Source: Kordiimonadaceae bacterium
Lineage (GTDB): Bacteria; Pseudomonadota; Alphaproteobacteria; Sphingomonadales; Emcibacteraceae
Assembly (NCBI GenBank): GCA_024236295.1
Contig: JACKKT010000001.1
Location: 1-64,000 of the forward strand
Length of the DNA: 64,000 bases
Direction of reading: 5' to 3'
Positions 54,199-62,794 of this stretch are shown piece after piece. Every line of letters begins with the position of its first letter. Within the stretch, counting starts at the first letter, position 1. A program made the position numbers and the translations under genes. The notes under the pieces were generated by a model. It saw nothing but the letters and a program-made list of their open reading frames with translations. It made no database searches and was not told the DNA's origin.

Positions 54199-55182
54199 AT
54201 GAGTGAAGCAAAAAAAATAAGCGAAATTAAGCGTAAGCCGGATTGGATACGGGTCAAGGCCCCGGTATCCAAAGGCTATAATGAAACCCGCAATCTGATG
54301 CGGGGGCTTAAGCTTAATACCGTTTGTGAAGAGGCGGCTTGTCCGAATATCGGCGAGTGCTGGACCAAGAAGCACACAACCGTGATGATTTTGGGTGATA
54401 CCTGCACACGCGCCTGCCGTTTTTGTAACATTAAAACCGGGAAAGGCAATCCGGTTGACCCGGACGAGCCGGCCAATGTCGCGGAAATGGTTGTGGTGAC
54501 AGATATGAAACATATCGTCATTACGTCTGTTGACCGTGATGATCTGGAAGATGGCGGTGCCGATCAGTTTGTAAAGGTTATTGCTGCGGTGCGCGCGGCA
54601 TCACCCAAAACCACAATTGAAATCCTGACCCCCGATTTTAGGAACAAGCCAGGCGCTCTTGAAAAAGTGGTGGCAGCAAAGCCGGACGTGTTTAACCATA
54701 ATCTTGAAACGGTGCCGCGCCTTTATACCCATATCCGGCCGGGGGCTCGGTATTTCCATTCACTCAACCTGCTATCAAAGGTCAAGGAAATTGACCCGGA
54801 GATTTTCACAAAATCCGGGATAATGGTGGGGCTTGGGGAAAGTGAGGTTGAAGTCATTCAAGTGATGGATGATATGCGGTCTGCCGATATTGATTTTATG
54901 ACGATAGGCCAATATCTTCAGCCGACCAAAAAACATGTGGCTGTTGAAGAATTTATTAAGCCGGATCAGTTTCTGAAATATAAAAAGCGGGCCATGTCAA
55001 AAGGGTTTCTGCATGTATCATCATCGCCACTGACCCGTTCAAGCCATCATGCCAGTGAGGATTTTGAGGTTTTACAGGCGGCCCGTCGAGTCCAGCTTGA
55101 AAAGGCGGAAAGCAAACGTTATGAAGATGCGCCGATTGATATTGAGGAAATGAAAAAACATAATCCCAATTATGAATTCTGA
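54199..55182 (+). CDS. lipA: Lipoyl synthase
   Basis: About 327 residues from ATG 54199 (GGA 6 bases before; an in-frame TTG at 54193 is less likely). This radical-SAM enzyme inserts two sulfurs into octanoyl groups. Both iron-sulfur clusters are visible: the auxiliary cluster in VCEEAACPNIGECW and the radical-SAM CTRACRFCNI. The C-terminal SSPLTRSSHHASEDF carries the conserved serine. Its place in the pdh operon fits, since the lipoyl domains of PdhB and PdhC are its products. Stop overlaps the next start. Confidence 0.95.
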   Translation: MSEAKKISEIKRKPDWIRVKAPVSKGYNETRNLMRGLKLNTVCEEAACPNIGECWTKKHTTVMILGDTCTRACRFCNIKTGKGNPVDPDEPANVAEMVVVTDMKHIVITSVDRDDLEDGGADQFVKVIAAVRAASPKTTIEILTPDFRNKPGALEKVVAAKPDVFNHNLETVPRLYTHIRPGARYFHSLNLLSKVKEIDPEIFTKSGIMVGLGESEVEVIQVMDDMRSADIDFMTIGQYLQPTKKHVAVEEFIKPDQFLKYKKRAMSKGFLHVSSSPLTRSSHHASEDFEVLQAARRVQLEKAESKRYEDAPIDIEEMKKHNPNYEF

Positions 55183-55616
55183 TGCCCAGCTTTATAGAAG
55201 ATAGAACGTTTCCATACACTGTCAGCCAAATGTATGATCTGGTGGCGGATGTAAGGAAATATCCTGAATTTCTGCCCTGGTGTATTGGCTCGCGGGTTTA
55301 TAATGAAAAATCGGCTGATTTTTATGCGGATCTCATCATTGGTTTCAAGGTTTTCAGAGAACGGTTTACGTCACATGTCATACTCTCCGAAGGTAAAATT
55401 GAAATTGACTATATTAAAGGTCCGCTAGACTATCTCCATAATTTATGGGAATTCAGGGAAATGGATGGTGGGGGCTGTGCACTTCATTTTGAAGTGGATT
55501 TTGAATTTAAAAATAAATTATTTCAGAAAATGGTTGGCGGCTTATTCACGGAAGCAGTACATAGAATGGTCATGTCATTTGAGGGACGTGCTGAAGCTTT
55601 ATACGGAAATAAATAA
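55182..55616 (+). CDS. Coq10/RatA-type START-domain protein
   Basis: 144 residues. It opens PSFIEDRTFPYTVSQMYDLV and contains DVRKYPEFLPWCIGSRV and LIIGFKVFRERFTSHV, characteristic of the SRPBCC Coq10/RatA family, with a C-terminal helix (AVHRMVMSFEGRAEALYG). In alphaproteobacteria it regularly follows lipA and is thought to bind ubiquinone or a lipid; the E. coli relative was described as the RatA toxin, which is probably not its role here. The ATG overlaps the lipA TGA by one base. Confidence 0.88.
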   Translation: MPSFIEDRTFPYTVSQMYDLVADVRKYPEFLPWCIGSRVYNEKSADFYADLIIGFKVFRERFTSHVILSEGKIEIDYIKGPLDYLHNLWEFREMDGGGCALHFEVDFEFKNKLFQKMVGGLFTEAVHRMVMSFEGRAEALYGNK

Positions 55617-55627
55617 GGATAATATTA

Positions 55628-56314
55628 ATGACAATGATTTTTGAACCAAAAGCAACCCCGACTGTGGATATTGCCGGAACAGACAAAAAATTTCCGGTAA
55701 ACCGGATTTATTGTGTCGGCTTGAATTATGTGGATCATGTCCGTGAATTTGGTGAAGATCCGGCAAAAATAAAACCTGTTTATTTCATGAAACCGGGCGA
55801 TGCAGTCGTGGCAAACGGTGATCCGGTCCCTTATCCGTCTCATACCAAAAATTTTCATTATGAAATTGAACTTGTCGTTGCCATTGGCAAACGCGCCTCA
55901 TTTGTCAGCGAAGCCGGTGCAGAAGACTATATTTATGGCTATGCCGTCGGCAATGACCTTACCCGCAGAGATATGCAGCTTGCCCTGAAAGATAAGGGGA
56001 TGCCATGGGACCCGTCAAAAGGATTTGATATGTCGGCCCCGATTTCTGCCATTCATCCGGCAAGCGTCATTGGTCATCCCAAACACGGGCGTATTTGGCT
56101 TAGCGTTAATGGCGACGTCAAACAGGACAGCGATATTGATCAGATGATTGCGGGAACCGCAAAAATAATTTCCGAGCTTTCGGAGTTATATACCCTTGAG
56201 CCGGGCGATTTGATTTTTACCGGAACACCATCCGGCATTGGCCCAGTGGTTTCAGGCGATCTGATGGAAGCGGGGATTGACGGCATTGATACCCTGACCA
56301 CCAGGGTAATCTAG
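55628..56314 (+). CDS. Fumarylacetoacetate hydrolase family protein
   Basis: 228 residues. It has NRIYCVGLNYVDHVREFG near the N-terminus, the metal-binding FHYEIELVVAIGKRA (Glu-x-Glu), GYAVGNDLTRRDMQ, KGFDMSAPISA and LEPGDLIFTGTPSGIGPV. This set marks the FAH superfamily: acylpyruvate hydrolases, oxaloacetate decarboxylases and isomerases. The precise substrate cannot be read from the sequence. It sits 11 bp after the Coq10-type gene and may be the tail of the pdh transcript. Confidence 0.9.
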   Translation: MTMIFEPKATPTVDIAGTDKKFPVNRIYCVGLNYVDHVREFGEDPAKIKPVYFMKPGDAVVANGDPVPYPSHTKNFHYEIELVVAIGKRASFVSEAGAEDYIYGYAVGNDLTRRDMQLALKDKGMPWDPSKGFDMSAPISAIHPASVIGHPKHGRIWLSVNGDVKQDSDIDQMIAGTAKIISELSELYTLEPGDLIFTGTPSGIGPVVSGDLMEAGIDGIDTLTTRVI

Positions 56315-56529
56315 TCAGCATCTACATATTGAAATACTTCTTCAAGTGAGACTGAAAAAAAGGTAGCAATCTTGAAAGCAAGCTCAAGTGAGGGCGCATA
56401 TTTTGCGGCTTCAATTGCCAGGATTGTTTGACGGGTCACACCGATATGATCAGCAAGATCGGCTTGAGTTATTTCACCGTTATTAAATCGTAACGCTTTG
56501 ATATTATTGGTTATTATTTTATCGGACAT
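56311..56529 (-). CDS. XRE-family transcriptional regulator (small)
   Basis: 72 residues, almost entirely a Cro/CI helix-turn-helix: ITQADLADHIGVTRQTILAI is the HTH, followed by EAAKYAPSLELAFKIATFF. This is the short YozG-like type that usually sits with a small membrane protein gene. It lies 2 bp after the four-helix membrane protein, and a palindrome upstream of that pair (57064-57078) is its likely autoregulatory target. Its stop overlaps the convergent FAH gene by 4 bases. Confidence 0.92.
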   Translation of the reverse strand: MSDKIITNNIKALRFNNGEITQADLADHIGVTRQTILAIEAAKYAPSLELAFKIATFFSVSLEEVFQYVDAD

Positions 56530-56531
56530 TA

Positions 56532-57023
56532 TCAGTCGCCTTGATGATACAAGTATATCTGTGTGATTGATTTTATGGCTCCGGCTGCAATCATCGCCAT
56601 AAGCATCAAATGCATTACCAAAGCAAGATTAACCATTATATGATCATGTTCAAAATAACCAATATCTTCGCCTGCCGGTCGCTGACTTTCAAAATATCCG
56701 ATACCGGCATCAATCATGATTTGAGCAATAATAATTGATATAAAAATGCAGAGTCCATAATAGGCATATGAATTAGCTCTGGCCTCGATGGCAATATCAC
56801 GTTCGTCTTTGGCTTCATTGTTTTTTTTGTTGAATAAAAAGCCTAGGATTATAGTAGATATGATTGACATTAGAATTGCATTGACCGCTACTTTCGCCAA
56901 GGCAGCATTGGCAATATCGTTAAATCCACCAGCTATATAGGCAGCTTTGAAATAATAAATGGCAACAGCAACCGATACAATTAGTTCTATCCAGATTTCT
57001 TTTTCTCTATTTGATAAGTCCAT
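56532..57023 (-). CDS. Four-helix membrane protein, DUF2178-like
   Basis: 163 residues with four transmembrane segments (~10-31, ~42-64, ~85-107, ~128-152). Between helices 2 and 3 is a KDERDIAIEARANSYAYY motif, the DER-type signature of DUF2178-like proteins that pair with small XRE regulators. GAGGAG lies 7 bases before the ATG. Function unknown; the HTH partner may control its level in response to an envelope or solute signal. Confidence 0.8.
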   Translation of the reverse strand: MDLSNREKEIWIELIVSVAVAIYYFKAAYIAGGFNDIANAALAKVAVNAILMSIISTIILGFLFNKKNNEAKDERDIAIEARANSYAYYGLCIFISIIIAQIMIDAGIGYFESQRPAGEDIGYFEHDHIMVNLALVMHLMLMAMIAAGAIKSITQIYLYHQGD

Positions 57024-57063
57024 GGTTTACTCCTCATTTGAATGAATGATAAGTAAAATTTTT

Positions 57064-57097
57064 TTTACATTATGTAAAGTATTTTTTACATTGTGTA
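57064..57097 (-). promoter_or_regulatory. Operator of the XRE/membrane-protein pair
   Basis: TTTACAT-T-ATGTAAA (57064-57078) is a perfect 7-bp palindrome. A second partial copy, TTTACATTGTGTA (57085-57097), starts 21 bp away, two helical turns. Both lie 41-74 bases before the membrane protein start. CATAAT inside the palindrome, read on the minus strand, could be the -10. Confidence 0.6.
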
Positions 57098-57871
57098 TTT
57101 ATTGGTTAAAATTGCGGTACACTCAGCGGGGTGACTGGTAATCATAAAATGGCTTGCCTCTTGAATGATATCTAATGTGCTTTTAGGTAAATGATTATTC
57201 AGTGTTACAGCAATTTTTCTGGCAACCTGATTTGACTTTCCGCCAATAATGATTGAAACCGGAATATCAAAATTTTGATATTCATCGGCAACACGGTTTA
57301 TAGAATTGCAGATTTTCCAATGTCGCAGATTATTTTTAGTCATTAATGTCATTTGAGCTTTAATATGCCCGGGAATTACTTCAAAAGATCCTGAACCGCC
57401 CCAAAAATCTATTACTTTTGCGCAGGCAAATTTATCTCCACATAAGGCGGCTTCCTCATAATCAATTACGAAATCATTCACTACTTTCTGCATCATTTTA
57501 TGATTGTATGTTTTTAAAATTGAAACATATACCGGCTCAAACAGAGTAAGTTTTTGAATAGGAAATTTAAGGGAAAGTGCTGTTTCAAGTGCCACGACAC
57601 CGCCATAAGAATGGCCTATTAGATGAATGTCATCAAATTTCTGTTCGTATTTTTGTATAACATCTTTAATAACGTCAAATTCCGGGTTCAAAGTGGGCTG
57701 ATCAAAATCAGCTGGCTCAGGCATCCCGCCATGACCAGGCAAATTGATGGTAATCAGCTCATCGCCGCCACTTAAGTTTTCTATAATTTTTCTCCAGCTT
57801 TTTGCATTGGCAAAAGAGCCATGAATAAAAATTTTTAAGGTTCGTTGTACTTTTTTTATTAAAGGGATCAT
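57086..57871 (-). CDS. Alpha/beta hydrolase
   Basis: 261 residues. The oxyanion HGSFANAKSW (~17-26), LPGHGGM, nucleophile elbow GHSYGG (Ser88) and a C-terminal catalytic His in EASHFMITSHP (~247) form a complete triad pattern. It is a cytoplasmic single-domain enzyme of the large esterase/lipase-like group; the substrate is unknown. Its stop codon overlaps the putative operator of the next gene pair. Confidence 0.87.
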   Translation of the reverse strand: MIPLIKKVQRTLKIFIHGSFANAKSWRKIIENLSGGDELITINLPGHGGMPEPADFDQPTLNPEFDVIKDVIQKYEQKFDDIHLIGHSYGGVVALETALSLKFPIQKLTLFEPVYVSILKTYNHKMMQKVVNDFVIDYEEAALCGDKFACAKVIDFWGGSGSFEVIPGHIKAQMTLMTKNNLRHWKICNSINRVADEYQNFDIPVSIIIGGKSNQVARKIAVTLNNHLPKSTLDIIQEASHFMITSHPAECTAILTNKYTM

Positions 57872-58118
57872 AAAACTGAATATTCGTTTGATTGAATTTA
57901 CATTTGGTCGACCTTAATTATGGGCTATAAAACACTATATTAAAATGAATATATTGTCATATATTGGATAGGTTTATTAAGCCACTCATAGATATTTAAT
58001 AAAATATCAGCTAATTAACCAAAATTTAAAGTTAAAACAATAGGTTATGATAAATAAGAGACCTTTCGATAGTGAATATGCCGAAGGGTAATTAACAAAT
58101 TGGACCCGGAATGTCATA

Positions 58119-59231
58119 ATGAATAAAGAAATTAAATTAGGTTTTGTAGGGGATTTTTGTCTTGCAGGCATCCATTTGAAGCCGAGGTCCTATTTAGAAA
58201 ATATCTATGAAGTCAGTAGCAGTTTGAATGACCAGGTTGATTTGGCAATGGCCAATCATGAATTTTGCATTTTGCCATCTGGAAATGAAAATATAATAGA
58301 GATGGGGTTATCAGCGGAAAATATGGAGGATATAAAAAAAGCAGGATTTGATATTTTCTGTCTGGCAAATAATCATATTGGTGATTTCGGCAGTCAGGCA
58401 ATAATAGATACTAAAGAATTTCTTGAAAAGCATGGCTGTATGGCGGTGGGTGTAGGAAAAAACAGAGAAGAAGCTATTGAGCCGTTAATAACTGAGTCCA
58501 ATGGCTTTCGGGTGGCCGTGGTTAACTTCTGCGACGCCACTCAATATGCTGCCGGGAAAAATTCAATCGGTCTTGCCCATATTGAAAAAAAGCTGCTAAC
58601 CAGATCAATTTCCAAGGCCAGAAAGAATGCTGATATTGTTATCGTCGTCCTCCATGCCGATCTTGAATATACAAATTATCCGTCTCCGGCGAGAGTAAAA
58701 CTTGCAAGACAGCTGGCCGAGCTTGGCCCCGATATCATTATCCAGCATCATCCTCATGTGCTTCAGGGAATCGAATATTACGGTAATACGCTTATTGCTT
58801 ATTCACTCGGGAATTTTGTTTTTCCGGTGAACCGTTCTGACAATAGGTATAAAAACCGTGAAAATGCCTGTAAAAGTATCTATTTATCAGTTCATTTAAA
58901 AGAAGACAGAGAGGGTAAGCGAGAGATGACATATGATGTCGTCCCGGTGCAGATAGACAAACAGAATAATACCTTTTTTCCAGAGAAAGAAATGAGCGAA
59001 GCCATTAAAGCCGATCTGAAAAGATATAGCGAAGCTCTTGCAGATGATAAATTTTTGCGGGAAAATTATTACAATGAATGCCGCAAACAGATGCGTGATA
59101 TGGTCTATGATATTTATTACAGAACCGCCAAACGCGGCATAGTTGCCGGGTTCAAATATCTTAAAATACATTTAGAAACGAAATCACACACTAACTGGAT
59201 TCGCGGTTATTTCACTTTTGGCAGATACTAA
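58119..59231 (+). CDS. CapA family (PGA_cap) protein
   Basis: 370 residues. It has the calcineurin-like CapA fold: GFVGDFCLAG (usually GDIMLG), MANHEF, LANNHIGDFG, IVVLHADLEYTNYPSPARV, IIQHHPHVLQGIEYYG and YSLGNFVF. CapA proteins are required for poly-gamma-glutamate capsule making in Gram-positives; many proteobacterial homologues have unknown roles. No signal peptide is visible. The flippase gene follows 90 bp downstream, hinting at a surface-polymer function. Confidence 0.88.
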   Translation: MNKEIKLGFVGDFCLAGIHLKPRSYLENIYEVSSSLNDQVDLAMANHEFCILPSGNENIIEMGLSAENMEDIKKAGFDIFCLANNHIGDFGSQAIIDTKEFLEKHGCMAVGVGKNREEAIEPLITESNGFRVAVVNFCDATQYAAGKNSIGLAHIEKKLLTRSISKARKNADIVIVVLHADLEYTNYPSPARVKLARQLAELGPDIIIQHHPHVLQGIEYYGNTLIAYSLGNFVFPVNRSDNRYKNRENACKSIYLSVHLKEDREGKREMTYDVVPVQIDKQNNTFFPEKEMSEAIKADLKRYSEALADDKFLRENYYNECRKQMRDMVYDIYYRTAKRGIVAGFKYLKIHLETKSHTNWIRGYFTFGRY

Positions 59232-59321
59232 GTGGTTAAATAAAGGATATTTTAATACTAATCAATTATCAGTAATATCCATAACAATTTTCAAAAATAT
59301 TATAAGCAAAAGCAACAATAA

Positions 59322-60806
59322 ATGTCCGAAGAACCAAGCATCAAAAAGAAAACTTTTTTTGCCACATTATGGACCGTAAGCTCACGCATGGCCATCCGTC
59401 TAATCGGCATGGTCAGTCTGGTCATTATGGCAAAAATCTTAGGACCGGAAGATTACGGTCTGGTGGGGAAAGCGATGGTTGTTTATGGTTTTCTGGAACT
59501 GGTGACGGAACTGGGCCTTGAAGCTGCCCTGATTACAAACCAGAAAGCCACTCAGGACCATTATAATACGGTTTGGACTATCCATATACTTCGGGGGCTT
59601 TTTATCGCATTTATGCTGCTAGTACTGGCTTATCCGGCATCCGTTTATATGAATGAAGAAGAAATCCGCCCAATTTTTTACTGCTATGCTGCAGTTTCGA
59701 TTATTGGTGGGTTTTACAATATCGGTGTGGTCAATTTCCGCAAAGAAATGACATTTTCCAAGGATTTTTATTATAACCTTGGCGCAAAAATTGCCGGCTT
59801 TATGGTGGCGGTAACAACGGCGTATATCTGGGAAACCTATTGGGCTCTGGTTTTCGGGATTGTGGCTAGTACAGTTTCAAAAATTATATTAAGTTTCTCA
59901 ATGTCGCCGATGCGGCCAAAACTGTCACTGGTAGAATTTAAGTCTCTTTTTAATTTTTCAAAATGGATGTTGCTCAACGAACTGATCAGTGCAATTTCAA
60001 GTAAAGCAGACGGATTAATGTTGAGCGTGTTCACATCGACAGCAAATGTCGGTATTTATAATATGTCTTATGAAATTTCCGGTCTTCCTTCAACGGAGAT
60101 AGCAATGCCGGTCGGACGGGCCTGTACGCCAAGTTTTTCCAAGCTTAAGGATAATATGGATGATTTTTCGGACATGTATATTTCTACAATCAGTATTGTT
60201 CTGGCGATTGTCATTCCAGCTGCGACTGGCGTCAGCCTGCTAGCAGAACAGATTGTTTATCTGATTCTGGATGAAAGCTGGGTCGATGCAATACCCGTTA
60301 TTCAGGTACTTTCCATGTATGGACTATGCCGGGCGTCATCCCCGACTTATATATCAGCAATGCTTGCCTATAATCGACCCGATATATTAACCAAAACATC
60401 ATTTATAAGCGTTTTTTTCACGGTAACCGTATCTTATATCGGAATTACAAATTTTGGTTTTATGGGGCTTGTCTGGGGTGTGCTTTTGGTTGGTATACTC
60501 AAAGTAACAATGGCTCAGTTTATTGCCCGCCATTTAAAAATACTGTCATTCAGGGCGCTGGCAAAAAATATCTGGCGGGTTCTTCTTGCCAATTTTGCTA
60601 TGATCGCGGGATTAAGTTACTACCTAAAATTTGATATTGCCTTACTTGATGGCTTACTACTAATCAAATTTATACTTGATGTTCTTGTTGGCGCATCTTT
60701 TTATGGCATAACTCTTGTTACGCTCTGGGTAATTTGTGGAAAATGTGAGGGTCCCGAAAAAGCCATTCTCGGGACTTTGCTAAAAGGACGTTGGGGCACA
60801 AGCTAG
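59322..60806 (+). CDS. Oligosaccharide flippase family protein (Wzx-like)
   Basis: 494 residues with about 12-14 transmembrane helices. The N-terminal FFATLWTVSSRMAIRLIGMV and LGPEDYGLVGKAMVVYGFLE (the LGPxxYG motif) are typical of Wzx/RfbX MOP-superfamily polysaccharide flippases. It would move lipid-linked sugars across the inner membrane. No glycosyltransferase or polymerase is next to it. It is convergent with the PLP enzyme (3-bp gap). Confidence 0.88.
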   Translation: MSEEPSIKKKTFFATLWTVSSRMAIRLIGMVSLVIMAKILGPEDYGLVGKAMVVYGFLELVTELGLEAALITNQKATQDHYNTVWTIHILRGLFIAFMLLVLAYPASVYMNEEEIRPIFYCYAAVSIIGGFYNIGVVNFRKEMTFSKDFYYNLGAKIAGFMVAVTTAYIWETYWALVFGIVASTVSKIILSFSMSPMRPKLSLVEFKSLFNFSKWMLLNELISAISSKADGLMLSVFTSTANVGIYNMSYEISGLPSTEIAMPVGRACTPSFSKLKDNMDDFSDMYISTISIVLAIVIPAATGVSLLAEQIVYLILDESWVDAIPVIQVLSMYGLCRASSPTYISAMLAYNRPDILTKTSFISVFFTVTVSYIGITNFGFMGLVWGVLLVGILKVTMAQFIARHLKILSFRALAKNIWRVLLANFAMIAGLSYYLKFDIALLDGLLLIKFILDVLVGASFYGITLVTLWVICGKCEGPEKAILGTLLKGRWGTS

Positions 60807-60809
60807 TAT

Positions 60810-62057
60810 TTAGCTCACAATTTTCTTAATAGCTTCAAGAAATTTTATCACTTCATCTGTTGTGTTGTAATGACACATGGAAACCCTTATGCAGTTTTTC
60901 TGACCCAGCGGGATGAGGATATTTCCAGAAAAATAGTCGTTTTTACGCACATGAACGCGAATTCCGACCTCCCGAAGTGCTGTTACTACATCGACACTGT
61001 CCACTCCATCCACCCAGAAAGAAACCAGGCCTTTCCGATGCGGGTTATCATTACCGCCAATGATGGTAACATTTTTATGATCAGCCAGGCCGGGTTGTCC
61101 GCCTGCGCCATGGATCATCTGTTCTGTGATATCTTTTTCGTGCTGACTTACGGCTTTTCCTGCGGCAACTAGCCGTTCACGTAGGTTGGCAGAATTGCTG
61201 AAAAAACCACCAAGCCAGTTGAAGTAATTCACTACCTCAGAAAAAGTTGCGTAGGAAGCCGTATCTCGGGTGCCGAGTTCCCATTGATCCTCTGGTGATC
61301 CAATCAGTCGATTATGGGGCAGGATGGCAAGCCGCGGGGACACCCAGGCAATACCATATCCATGTCTTGAGAATACCTTGTAGGGGGAAATGACATATCC
61401 ATCAATATCATAGTCATCAATGTCAAGTGCTCCATGTGCAGCGTGCTGAATACCATCAACAATAATAATACAGTCAGGTGAAATTTCACGGATTGTGGCA
61501 GAAATGCTTTTAACATCAACAGAAATACCGGTCACGGGACTTGTATGTAAAATGGTTGCAACCTTTGTTTTTTTTGTAACGAGTGGGCGATAGTCATCAG
61601 CACTTACGCTTCCGGTATCTATATTATGCGTAACTTTTACATATTCAACACCGGCAATTTCGGCCCAGCGTGTGCAGGCACTTACCGATGCCGGGTGTTC
61701 TAGCGTACTTCCCAGTACTTCACTGCCTTTAGGAATGCTGAGAATGGCAGCACTGATCAGTCTAAAAAGTAATTCAGTTCCACTTTCACCAACAAAAACT
61801 GGGCCATTTGATGCACCCAAAAAAGTCCTGATGTCATTTTTGGCTTTGTTGATAATATTAGTCAGTTCAATTGATGCTGGATTGTCACGCCCCTGATTAT
61901 CCGGAACGGCCGCCAGCTCTTTCGAGCGTTCAACCACTGATTTCAGGGTCAGGGCCCCACCGGCATTTTCAAAAAAAATTCTTTTCCCCTGATAAGGGCA
62001 ATGGTCCACTAATTCAAAGCAATCGCGGATTTTGGTCATCAGTTCATTATTAAACAT
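60810..62057 (-). CDS. Class V aminotransferase-fold PLP enzyme
   Basis: 415 residues. It has RIFFENAGGALTL (substrate loop), FVGESGTELLFRLISAAIL (PLP phosphate contact), IIIVDGIQHAAHGALDI (Asp), the PLP lysine in VISPYKVFSRHGYGIAW and C-terminal RVSMCHYNTTDEVIKFL. The loop that holds the active-site Cys in cysteine desulfurases reads VRKNDYFSGN here with no Cys, so it is probably not an ordinary desulfurase. An isopenicillin-epimerase-like or other beta-lyase role is possible. Confidence 0.85.
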   Translation of the reverse strand: MFNNELMTKIRDCFELVDHCPYQGKRIFFENAGGALTLKSVVERSKELAAVPDNQGRDNPASIELTNIINKAKNDIRTFLGASNGPVFVGESGTELLFRLISAAILSIPKGSEVLGSTLEHPASVSACTRWAEIAGVEYVKVTHNIDTGSVSADDYRPLVTKKTKVATILHTSPVTGISVDVKSISATIREISPDCIIIVDGIQHAAHGALDIDDYDIDGYVISPYKVFSRHGYGIAWVSPRLAILPHNRLIGSPEDQWELGTRDTASYATFSEVVNYFNWLGGFFSNSANLRERLVAAGKAVSQHEKDITEQMIHGAGGQPGLADHKNVTIIGGNDNPHRKGLVSFWVDGVDSVDVVTALREVGIRVHVRKNDYFSGNILIPLGQKNCIRVSMCHYNTTDEVIKFLEAIKKIVS

Positions 62058-62201
62058 TGGGTATAGCCTTAAATTAAATTATGCCTATTCATAGCGGCAA
62101 AATTAGCAATGATCAATCACAGTAATGTGATTAAATTTGGGTGGTTAAATTTTGTTGTTTCGCTAAGCTGATCACTCAATATTTAACTCAGGGGAAATAT
62201 C

Positions 62202-62615
62202 ATGAGTGATGACACTTTTCTTACATTACAACGACGCAATATTGAAATTTCTTTGTTGCTAATGCGCCTTACAGTATTTCTGGTCATGTTGGTCTGGACA
62301 ATTGATAAATTTACCAATCCGGGGCATGGGGCAAGAATTCTTGAAAACTTTTATTTTATTAAAGGTGCGGGCGAATCAATCATTATGGTAATGGGAGCAA
62401 TTGAAATTGTACTTATATTTGCTTTTGTTGCGGGTCTTTGGAAAAAATATACATACGGTATTATATTAATTTTACATGGACTGACCACATTCGCTTCATG
62501 GAAACAATATCTGGAAATGAATTTACTTTTTTATGCTGCATGGCCAATGCTAGCCGCATGTGTTGCTCTTTATTTGCTTCGTGATCTTGATGTAAAATGT
62601 ACATTATCTAAGTAA
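62202..62615 (+). CDS. DoxX-like integral membrane protein
   Basis: 137 residues with four predicted transmembrane segments (~18-36, ~55-78, ~83-100, ~106-126). The start LLLMRLTVFLVMLVWTIDKF and the central IEIVLIFAFVAGLWKK resemble the DoxX/YkgB group. AGGGGAAAT precedes the ATG. The role of such proteins is mostly unknown (redox or quinone links have been proposed). It has no same-strand neighbour within 170 bp except the sigma-54-type controlled ABC permease. Confidence 0.65.
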   Translation: MSDDTFLTLQRRNIEISLLLMRLTVFLVMLVWTIDKFTNPGHGARILENFYFIKGAGESIIMVMGAIEIVLIFAFVAGLWKKYTYGIILILHGLTTFASWKQYLEMNLLFYAAWPMLAACVALYLLRDLDVKCTLSK

Positions 62616-62633
62616 GTTACTTGTTTAAACAGG

Positions 62634-62669
62634 TGTCCGAAAACGAACAAAACTGTACGATTTCGGACA
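62634..62669 (+). promoter_or_regulatory. Tandem palindromic enhancer sites
   Basis: Two 16-bp sites of the form TGTCCG-N4-CGGACA stand 20 bp apart centre to centre: TGTCCG-AAAA-CGAACA (62634-62649) and TGTACG-ATTT-CGGACA (62654-62669), each with one mismatch. Together they also make a perfect 9-bp outer inverted repeat (TGTCCGAAA / TTTCGGACA). They lie ~65-100 bp upstream of the -24 element, the usual place for NtrC-type activator binding. Confidence 0.65.
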
Positions 62670-62730
62670 AATTTTTCTGTTGGAAAATAAGTAGATTAAT
62701 TTAACTATTTGAACCATAAGCATTTAATTT

Positions 62731-62747
62731 TTGGCATATTTTTTGCT
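62731..62747 (+). promoter_or_regulatory. Sigma-54-type -24/-12 promoter
   Basis: TTGGCATATTTTTTGCT contains GG (62733-62734) and GC (62745-62746) separated by exactly 10 bases, matching the TGGC-N8-TTGC sigma-54 consensus. The predicted start is ~62758, 37 bases before the permease ATG. Confidence 0.65.
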
Positions 62748-62794
62748 CTTATAATAAAAACGGATACGTTTTTTAAGCAGGGAAGGAAACGCTG

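Noticed and set aside
60751..60775. GTCCCGA/TCGGGAC stem-loop near the 3' end of the flippase gene
   Set aside because: It lies within coding sequence, has an 11-base loop and no T-run, so a terminator is not supported.
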